The notes under the pieces are model-generated. The model worked only from the letters and a program-made list of their open reading frames with translations, ran no database searches and was not told where the DNA came from. A DNA stretch of 64,000 nt from Amphiura filiformis (lineage: Eukaryota > Echinodermata > Ophiuroidea > Amphilepidida > Amphiuridae): contig NC_092629.1 in assembly GCF_039555335.1 (NCBI RefSeq), positions 3,047,935 through 3,111,934 on the forward strand. The letters are read 5' to 3'. Below are positions 55,940-64,000 of the stretch, one piece after another (position 1 is the stretch's first letter; the number at the start of each line of letters is the position of its first letter). Both the position numbers and the translations under genes were made by a program.

Positions 55940-57451
55940 TTCAGAGGCAGGTACTGCTCTCCAAGTTTCAAATCTACTTCAGAAAAATGCCATAGTCCCA
56001 GTCTTCCCCCCCTTTCAAGGGGGGTTTTGGTCGAGCTTCTTTCTGGCTCCCAAAAAGACTGGAGACTGGCGTCCCATCCTGAATCTCAAACCATTGAACA
56101 AATATATCAAACCACGAAGATTCAGGATGGAGACTCTGGCAACTGTTCTGACATGTCCAATCAAAGATTGTTGGGCAACGTCAATAGATTTGAAAGATGC
56201 GTACCTTCATGTACCCATCCACCCGAACGACCAGAAATGGCTCAAGTTCAGGGTGAAAGACCAGACATACATGTTTCGATGTCTTCCATTCGGTCTTTCC
56301 ACAGCCCCACGGGTCTTTACTCGTATAGTAAAGACAGTGGCGGCTTATCTCAGACGAAAGGGCGTCAATCTGTGCGTTTACCTCGACGACTGGCTGATAT
56401 ACAGTCGGTCATGGTAGAGGCTCTGCACCATATAAAAATGGTTCAAGAGACCGTGGCGAGTTTGGGTTTTGTGATAAATGTGAAGAAATCAAACTTCGTC
56501 CCGACACAGATCCCCAGTTTCTGGGGGCCCGTCTGCATTTTATCGGAGGGCCTGGCCAGGCCCTCTCCGGAGAGAATTATGAACATAATACAATGCGTCA
56601 AGATTCTCAGTGCAGAAAGTCACGCTCCAGCCACTGCTTGGCTAAGAGTGTTAGGACTCATGGCCAGTCTAGTAGACCTGGTGCCGAATTGTCGTATGCA
56701 TATGAGACCAATTCAGCTGCACCTACTGGCGTTTTACAGACCCAGTTGCCACTCAGTTTACAGGATGGTTCCAATGTCGGAACTGATCCGCGACAAACTC
56801 AAGTGGTGGTCCACGACGGCCAACCTGAACATAGGGGTCAGATTTCCTGCCCCCTCCTCAGCTTACCATCACGACGGACGGCGTCGAAGATGGGCTGGGG
56901 GGTCATATTCAGGATCAGGACGGCTTGGGCCTGTGGTCCCCAACGGAAGCCAAGTCTCACATCAACTTGTTAGAACTCTGGGCGGTAGAAAGAACGATCC
57001 AGGCGTTGAAGATCAGTTGATGGGTTGCAAGTTCATAGTGCAGTCGGACAATTCGGACGGTGGTAGCATACATCAACAAACAAGGAGGTACAAAATCTCC
57101 CCTGTTGTGCATGCACACTCTTCGCTTGTTGAAGAAGTGTCACCATCGAGGAATGTCACTCAAGGCTATCCACATAGCCGGGGTCACAAACATTCTAGCG
57201 GACGACCTCTCTCGAGGTCGAGGTGCGGGCCCGACAGAATGGGCACTGTCTCCTCAGGTGGTCCAAACCATCTTCCGAGTAATGTTTTATCCGACAGTGG
57301 ATCTGTTTGCATCAGCAAGCAACCACCAACTACCAGTATATTGCTCCAGGATGCGAGATCCAAGAGCACTGGCGGTAGACGCACTACACTTGAACTGGAG
57401 AGGAATGACGGCCTCACGCATTTCCTCCAATTTCGCTGCTACAGAGAGTAA
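55905..57451 (+). pseudogene. DIRS reverse transcriptase and RNase H, frameshifted
   Basis: FFLAPKKTGDWRPILNLKPL, DLKDAYLHVPIHPND, FRCLPFGLSTAPRVFTRI and the catalytic YLDD at 56379-56390. The frame changes just after IYSRSW (about 56412). The RNase H part (LNIGVRF, then TTDGVEDGLGG and KAIHIAGVTNILADDLSR in other frames) is broken at least three times, including a TGA near 57018. Confidence 0.85.
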
Positions 57452-58952
57452 TACAGAAAATAGCCAGCGAAGATTGCAACATAATACTCATAGCACCCTT
57501 TTGGCCAAGGCATCTATGGTTTCGGCCCATGGTGAACCTTCTCATAGGTACACCTCGGCAGAGTCTTAGCCAGAAATCAGAAACCACCCGTCCAAGCAGA
57601 TACCAAAATTTGACCCTCAAATATAAAACAACTTGTCTATACCCATGGAAGGGTCACTGGGGTCAAATATGTCCTAATTTGGCCTTAACATGTCACTCTG
57701 AATTAGTCTCAAGTTCATATAACCTTAAAATCATCTGTTTAAGAGCTATCAAATCTGTAAAATCCATTAAATCCACCCGTCTAAAATTAGATTAGCCCGT
57801 CTTAAAGACGGGTGGACGCATGGCTGGCTAAGACCTTGCACCTCGGTTTCTTCCACAGTTACCAGACCTCCTGAGACAGCAGGATCTGGAGACAGTGGTG
57901 CCGACCATTCAGCTGGGTCATCTGAGGTTAACTGCATGGCCGTTATCAGGCAACGCTGCGAGGAGAGCGGCTTTTCACAAAAGCTGCTAACCTCATCGCC
58001 CACGGTAGAAAAGACTCAACACTCGGAATCTATTCTGACGTCTGGGTCGATACTACAAGTGGTGCGAAAAGACAAATTGCTCTCCTGCCAGAGCAACTCA
58101 GTCTCAGATAGCCGACTTCCTGACGGAAGTGTTCGACTCTGGCTTACAGGTAGCCACAGTTAGCAACTATAAATCGGCTATCGCAGCGATCCATAGGGAT
58201 TTGAGGACGGATCAACTCTATATAAGAATGACTACATCCGTCTTCTCCTCAATGGCATGTACAATTCTCGTCCCCCTAAACGTAGAATCGTTCCTGCATG
58301 GAATCTAAGCAAAGTTTTGGAGCTTCTCAAAGGAGCACCATATGAACCGATGAAATCTGCCACGTTACGAGAGATCACTCTCAAAACGGTCTTTTTGGTA
58401 GCGCTAGCAACCGGCCGGCGTCGGTCGGAATTGCAAGCTTTATCGTTCAAAACTCTTGTTTTTTCACGCAATGGCGTCTCTATGACCTTTAAAGTAGGTT
58501 TCATAGCTAAAACTGAACGCCAGACGTTTCAACACGGTTCCATCTTGCTTCTGAGGATTGGCACTAAGTCATCCGTGCGAGAAGATAGACTATGGTGCCC
58601 TGTGCGGCTATCGAACACTATATTTATAGGACCAGTAATATTAGGGGATCGACTGACCAACTTTTTATAACCCATGCTAAACCTAACAAGGCAGCTTGAA
58701 ACAGACACTAGCACGATGGTTGGTTTCGCTCATAGTAGATGCTAAAGCGTTCGAAGGAACATGTGCCCTGCAGCACATTCTACTAGAGCAGTTTCAGGCT
58801 CGTGGGCATTTCAGAAAGGGGTCACTCTGAACGAGATTTGCGAAACTATATCTTGGAGCACCGCCTCTACGTTTACTGATACATATCTGCGTAATGTCGG
58901 AGAGGGCGACTCCAGGGTCAAGTTCGCTAAAGCAGTCTTGACGAGGACTTGA
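57452..58952 (+). pseudogene. DIRS tyrosine recombinase, interrupted and frameshifted
   Basis: The N-terminal part (SEDCNIILIAPFWPRHLWFR) is cut by the hAT-like MITE at 57559. The core resumes with PQLPDLLRQQ. ATGRRRSELQAL holds the catalytic Arg (58419). The box-2 HxxR is HSTR at 58776-58787, and the nucleophile Tyr in TFTDTYLRN is at 58884. Frameshifts lie near 57990 and 58620-58750. Confidence 0.85.
57559..57838. mobile_element. hAT-like MITE inside DIRS, TSD CACCTCGG
   Basis: CAGAGTCTTAGCCAG and CTGGCTAAGACCTTG are the ends. The perfect 8-bp duplication is at 57551-57558 and 57839-57846. Same family as the SMC2 intron element at 18290-18563, in opposite orientation. It therefore inserted after the DIRS element was in place. 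Confidence 0.93.
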
Positions 58953-59274
58953 CTAACAGACAATAAGGGTAAGATAACAATTAGCATTAATGTCTTAATC
59001 ATTGATTGTCTAACCTTATTTGTTTTCAGGAATGACCAGGTCGTAAGTGTATTGAATAACTTTACTTGTAGACATTCTTGAAATCCTATTGTCTTTTTAG
59101 TCTATGTTTTGCTTTATAAGCAATTCTTGTTTTTGCTTTTCAAGCAATTTTCAGGGTTTTTGCTTTTTAAGCAATCTTCTTGGTATCTTGCTTTTTAAGC
59201 AAAATGGGATTTTTCTGACCTCGCGTCTAAATAACAGACCGCACCTCTACCACCTATTAGCGGTGCTAGTCAAT

Positions 59275-59391
59275 GTTAATGCAATTTGTATTTGTATCAA
59301 CATTGAAGGTGGGTAGTTCTATGTATAAGTATGAGTAAAACAAGAGTGTTTTTTCATACTAATAATAGAAGTCTACCCACCTGAATATGTT
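59275..59391 (+). repeat. DIRS internal complementary region
   Basis: TTAATGCAATTTG through TATGTATAAGTAT complements the left outer end. TGAGTAAAACAAG through TGAATATGTTG complements the right outer end. The two halves meet at about 59330-59332, which is the circle-junction template used in DIRS replication. Confidence 0.9.
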
Positions 59392-59446
59392 GTTCCCGCC
59401 TCCCTTGACCCCCTTGCGGTATGTTATTTCTCTGGGCGGTGGGGAC

Positions 59447-59645
59447 TGAACAGGGATCGTTGCCTATGCGCTCAACTCAAAGGCGCCGATAGGTTGGTCT
59501 TAGGGACAGGTCAGAAAAATCTCTGTGTGAGAGGGTTTTTTGTGTTTCGCATAATCGGTAGATTAATGCAATTTGTATTTGTATCAACATATTCAGGTGG
59601 GTAGACTTCTATTATTAGTATGAAAAAACACTCTTGTTTTACTCA
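59447..59645 (-). repeat. DIRS right inverted terminal repeat
   Basis: Complement of the left repeat, with a longer outer end (TAGTATGAAAAAACACTCTT). It ends at CTCA before flanking ATTTCTGAC. Confidence 0.93.
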
Positions 59646-60960
59646 ATTTCTGACATGATCGTGTACTGGGTCTGAACTGTTTCCATATGAAATCTTGATG
59701 GCAAATTGGACAATAGAAGCACATGGTTCTACGTGACAGCTTTTTAATCCCTATTCATGTTACGTGAATCACGCTATTGTGGACCATCCTTCTGATACTT
59801 GAGTGTTTGGACAAGCTTAACGGTCTTTTGTCTACCTCTCTGTTTGTAAACAAACCAGGAGGTCGAAATCGTCCTCCTCGCCGAATACGAAAGTCAGCGT
59901 AATAGTACGGCACTAAGTTCATTCATTGCTTTGTCATGTTCATGATGTTGTGTCATAATATGTTAGTTCGCAAGGCAAACTTAAAAAACGGGCAAACAGA
60001 CACATCATTTATCGGTATGACATTTTTCGTTATTGGTGATGCCCTATAAGTTTGCACTGAAGTGCCATCTCAGTTTTGGTGCGCCGAATTGGATCATGTG
60101 CTAATGATTTTTTATTTATTCTGGATAAGTAACGAAGTATTTATTACAATTTCAAGCATAGGAGTTTAGGTAAGAAGTACAAGAAGCTGTGTAATTAATA
60201 TTATGACAAACATGCAACTATTTAAGCTACAGGAGCCTTGTATTTTTTAGTACAAACTCTAATTGAAATCATGCAATTGCGTTGCACTAGCTTTTTGTAT
60301 ACACTTCGTCCCATACCGTTGTGCAGAGCTACTACGGTATGGGTTCCCTGTACTAATAATATGTGTGTTGTTCGTTGTGTCTAAACTGTGTGTGTGTTCA
60401 TGAATATGCATGATGCGTGTAATCCAATCATATTTTATTATATTTGTGAAAACGCGAACGCAAATCGAGGTCATTAATATCTCCCGAACATGGATAAAAA
60501 TGGATACAAATGGCGACTATCTTCAAAAAAATAAATAACAAATAACCCGATCACAGCACGTAAACCAATAAATATGCACACACATTCTAAATATTCAAAA
60601 TATTTTAATATGTTTGTCCCTGTGTTTACGTTAATCGAGTGAGCTCCCGGAGTGAGCTTTGCGACCTGCGTCTTGGTCTCAGCTGCTCCCGGCATCTGCA
60701 GAGCTCTCAATAATTAATATGATTGCATCGTATGACGTGACTCATGTAAAACAAATACAATTGGGGAATCCCAAACAGGAAAAAACAAAAGAATAGACGA
60801 GTCACAACAACAAGAAATAGTAACAACAACAATAAAAGCAACAACAACAACAACAGGAACCAAACGATATTACAATCAAATTATTTTAGGCCCCTAGCTA
60901 GTCTAGCCTCCGTGACATCCCAGTGAAGGTGTAAAAATACAAATTTGTTATTGCCTACAT
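59646..60960. other. Intergenic with ACA/CAA-rich tract
   Basis: The tract 60805-60860 is rich in AACAACAACA. The remainder is AT-rich with no gene seen. Confidence 0.5.
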
Positions 60961-61009
60961 GTAAGTGTACTTGAAGGATAAAGTCATTACCAATTATAGA
61001 AAAAATATT

Positions 61010-61186
61010 AAATTTGTGTACATCGTGGAACATTCAACTACGCTTGTTACTCCACGACTAATCATGCTAACTACACGCGCGTACAACGCTACTCTACGCG
61101 TCCATATTAGCGAGGCTTTCTGCGTACAACTGCTTACTACGCACAGCCACACAAAGAGTATGTTCCACGATGTGCACAAATTTGAT
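61010..61186. mobile_element. MITE with 23-bp inverted ends
   Basis: AATTTGTGTACATCGTGGAA and TTCCACGATGTGCACAAATT are inverted with one mismatch. The centre is rich in CTACGC and ACGCG words. A target duplication is not clear. Confidence 0.7.
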
Positions 61187-63089
61187 AATTTTTCTATAGA
61201 TGGTCATGTGTCATATGGTGGGGCACATTTGTGTTACAAGCACTGATTTTGATCATTTATCTCCCTTTTCACTTAAAATTGATACGTATCTAAAACATCT
61301 CACACCAGCAAAACTATACATTTTTGGAAAGCTTATGTTCCAAGGAATCCAACTATGCAAAATTGAAGTTGGTATACAGGGTGCGTAAGAAAATATATAG
61401 GGTGATATCATGAAAAATTTTAATTTTACTACTAAATTGATAATTTATTGCATTTGCTACTGATATGTAATACCTCAAATGAAATCTAATTTTGTGACAG
61501 GCCACACTATGAGCTTTAATAAAATGTATACTTTTGCTATGTTATGATTGACCAAAGTGGTGATACAGGGTGCGAAAATATACGTAACTTCCTGCACCAA
61601 ATGTTGATTACATTTTTGAAAATATTTTCTTTAGGGTGTATCCTACATTTATTTTAACTGCATATTTGGATTCCTGGGGTAAAAAGCTTTCCAAAAATGT
61701 ATACTTTTCCTATCTTAGGAATTCTCAAGATTCTCAAGATACAACAATTGAAAGCCAAAACGCATGTTTGTGTGTAAGTGAATAGGAAAAAATTGTGGTT
61801 CTTGTGACTTGCAGCTCTCAGTGAATACTTATAAACACGATTAGATAAAATTAATAGCTGAATATGAATAATACAAGCTATCATTTGAGGTATGATTTGC
61901 ATGTATAGCACACAATTTGACAATGATATAATTTCAAATTCAAAAAGATGTCATGTCTTCAAAGCATTTACCATAGAGATTGTACATACTCCTCTACCAC
62001 TTATCTTCTACCACTTATCCACCACGTTTATCTTTGTTAACATTTTAATATTTTTCACCAATTAAACAAATTTGAGTTCCAAGTTGTGAAACATATTTAA
62101 GAAGATTAGAATAATCAACTATAATGAGCCCAAACTTGATGCAATTGGACCAAGAATAGCTTTGTGACAACAAGTTCAATCAGAAAGAGGAGAGAAAAAT
62201 GTAATGCCACCAGGTATTTTTGGGTCCCACCATAAGACACATGACCAGATATCTTTTAAATGAAACATTCCCCCCCCCCCCAAAAAAAAAACCCCAGAGG
62301 AAAACAGCAGTATGGTGGACTATTGACAAAATTGGAAAATAAATCTTGTATTTTGTTTGTAAAATAAATTTCACGTCCGGCTTTCGGCTTTAAAACCACT
62401 AACAAAATCTGAATCTTGATTTTTATTCTCATCTGGATGAGAAAATTACTGAGTATGCCTATTTATTTATTTAAAATATTGGACTAAATAATCTTTTCAA
62501 GTTTTAATAAAACGTGCATGTATCATGATAATAGGGTCAGTCCATGCCATAACAGACTGAGTGTACAGTTTTACATGTACACCCACCCTCTTGGATTTTG
62601 CTCTCCTTTGGCTCAGGGGTACCTTTCATGGATCCCTAGGTGAGGTCACGAGAAAAAAATTCAAATTCCATTTCGTTTGCGAATGGCAGGCCGTCAAAGT
62701 TTGGTGACCTTGACCAAAATTGGGAATTTAAGTGGTCTAAATGACAAAGTGCTCTCTTTGATGGGCATTTTCTTCTTAATTGAATCAGTGAATGCATACT
62801 TTGGGTCTGACCCACCGCTCAAAGACATCATGGGGGGGGGGGGGATGCACCAGCCAGAGCTTTAAAGATATCCCCCTCCCTGTAGCAATGATATCCTCAA
62901 ATATTTGCCCCTTCAATTAAATGCCCCCACCATTTTTTCAACCAAGATGTTTCAAAAATGCTGATCTTGTGTAGTAACTAAAGCTTACCAACGATATTAA
63001 CAGGAATTATCATTTAAAAATGACCTCTAATAAACGTCTCCCTTTTGGAAAATGCAACGCCCCAGGGGGCGACTATTCAAGGATATACG
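61187..63089. other. Intergenic with mariner-like scraps
   Basis: TACAGGGTGCG at 61375 and 61564 resembles Tc1/mariner ends, and CTTTCCAAAAATGTATA words repeat in opposite orientations (about 61322 and 61688). The G tract at 62832-62843 and C tract at 62270-62281 are simple sequence. No gene. Confidence 0.4.
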
Positions 63090-63090
63090 T

Positions 63091-63416
63091 ACCGTATTCA
63101 TTCCAATAAGCGCCCATGTCCCAATAAGCGCCCACCCAGGGTATTTTCAATTTAATGAAGGGTACCATCAGTGTTGAAGTGATGGATAGACGTCGATACA
63201 GTGAAATATCTGGAGGACTAGAAGTCCTGTGTAAACTTCCAATACATTTTTTACATCAGAAAAGCTACTAGAACGTCTCAGGACCCATTTATAACATACA
63301 TAAATTTGTCTCTAATAAACGCCCCTAACCAAAAAATTAGGTAAACCAGGTAAAAAATAAGCGGCCACCCAAAATGACTTTGTTAAGCGCCCTTGGCGCT
63401 TATTAGAATGAATACG
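63091..63416. mobile_element. Inverted-repeat element (ACCGTATTCATTCCAATAAG ends)
   Basis: ACCGTATTCATTCCAATAAG with GCGCCC and its complement GGCGCTTATTAGAATGAATA are the ends. AATAAGCGCCCA is duplicated next to the left end. Confidence 0.7.
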
Positions 63417-63475
63417 GTTCTCGTATTAGAATGAATACGGTTCTCTTATTAGAATGAATACGGTTCTCGGATTGG
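63400..63475. repeat. Three tandem copies of a transposon end
   Basis: ATTAGAATGAATACGGTTCT occurs at about 63402, 63425 and 63449, extending the right end of the element before it. Confidence 0.8.
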
Positions 63476-63479
63476 TGGT

Positions 63480-64000
63480 ACAGGCTGAGTCAAAAAGAAG
63501 TAAACTCATGTTTGAGGAGCTGTAACTAGAGATCTGTAAGGAATCTGCTATGAATTAAAAGATCATTGGAAAGAGCAAGCTCTACACGCCTAAATAAAAC
63601 AAGAATTGTTGCAATTGCTCACAGCTAACTAAAGTTATACTCATTTGAATACAACCACCCATTTTTGTAGCTGCACACGGCTGATCGATTTTCATCCATT
63701 TCAATTTCGACGAATCAACAAAGTGCTAACAGGATTTATTGTTGAAATGACAACTTTTGCTTTTAATTAATATTCAACAAAAAATGCATATAAACTGTAC
63801 TGTATTGGTATAGGGCCCGGATATAGGGATGCCAATTCAAGTCTTTATGAACGATCCGGCATAAGCTTGATTGGGGAATGTTGAGTAACGGATTGAGGTG
63901 ATCTTTGGTCTTGCTGTAACGCATGTCTAACTCTAGCAATGTTCACTTGAGATCTAGCAGTTCGTGGTCTGCCTGAAGCTTCGGTCTGTCTGTTCCTTAG
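63480..64000. other. Mariner-like start and unresolved DNA at window end
   Basis: ACAGGCTGAGTCAAAAAGAA at 63481 resembles a Tc1/mariner-type end. The rest, to the window edge, holds no recognised gene. The end of any element is outside the window. Confidence 0.35.

Larger units (their letters stand above)
52101..59645 (+). mobile_element. DIRS-type tyrosine recombinase retrotransposon, 7.5 kb
   Basis: Inverted terminal repeats at 52101-52277 and 59447-59645. An internal complementary region at 59275-59391 joins the complements of the outermost left (TAGTTCTATGTATAAGTAT) and right (GAGTAAAACAAGAGTG) ends, which fixes the termini. The order of gag-like, RT, RNase H and tyrosine recombinase regions is that of DIRS elements. 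There is no target duplication, as expected. Coding regions have many frameshifts, so it is inactive. A hAT-like MITE is nested at 57559-57838. Confidence 0.93.

Noticed and set aside
56027..57451. A 474-codon open frame in the DIRS element
   Set aside because: Its first part is an out-of-frame shadow of the reverse transcriptase. Only the stretch after about 56412 reads as RT/RNase H, so it is not a single gene.

Overview
The window is eukaryotic, almost certainly an invertebrate animal. It has a many-exon gene with GT-AG introns, a high load of non-autonomous DNA transposons, LINE fragments and a DIRS-type retrotransposon. The encoded SMC2 is close to vertebrate SMC2. The mix of DIRS, hAT, TTAA-type and pogo-like elements fits a marine deuterostome such as an echinoderm or hemichordate, but the sequence alone does not settle the taxon.

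Region 1 (82-20609, + strand): nineteen exons encode about the last 1018 residues of condensin subunit SMC2. They cover coiled coil 1, the hinge, coiled coil 2, the ABC signature and Walker B. The first ~180 residues, with Walker A, lie upstream of the window. All exon phases join correctly except for one missing base inside exon 14. Introns 13 and 14 both use GC donors. Introns 9 and 17 hold decayed copies of the exon just before them, and intron 10 holds a 128-bp tandem repeat carrying nine AGGTCA direct repeats. The likely 3' UTR runs to about 22.9 kb and contains palindromic and tRNA-like repeats.

Region 2 (27.2-33.7 kb, - strand): a small gene predicted here from splice sites and reading phase. 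Exon 1 encodes a start and signal peptide, and exon 2 a five-cysteine block. The last exon exists as two intact alternative copies, with three decayed copies between them. Either product is a secreted peptide precursor of about 128-129 residues with six mature-chain cysteines. This is the most interesting locus in the window.

Region 3 (34.4-51 kb): transposon nests. A TTAA-type element sits inside a 5'-truncated LINE, which sits inside an element with GGGGGTACTCA-type ends. A second LINE family is split by an 854-bp inverted-repeat element. An 821-bp element carries six copies of one 17-bp motif and three CRE palindromes. A hAT-type element sits inside a larger 1.2-kb element.

Region 4 (52101-59645): a structurally complete DIRS-type retrotransposon with inverted terminal repeats and an internal complementary region. 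It has gag-like, RT/RNase H and tyrosine recombinase regions, all frameshifted, and a 280-bp hAT-type element with an 8-bp target duplication sits in the recombinase region.

Region 5 (59.6-64 kb): repeats and low-complexity DNA, with no gene seen. Across the window at least eight short hAT-like elements have 8-bp target duplications, seven perfect and one with 7 of 8 matches, so this class has been a major source of insertions here.
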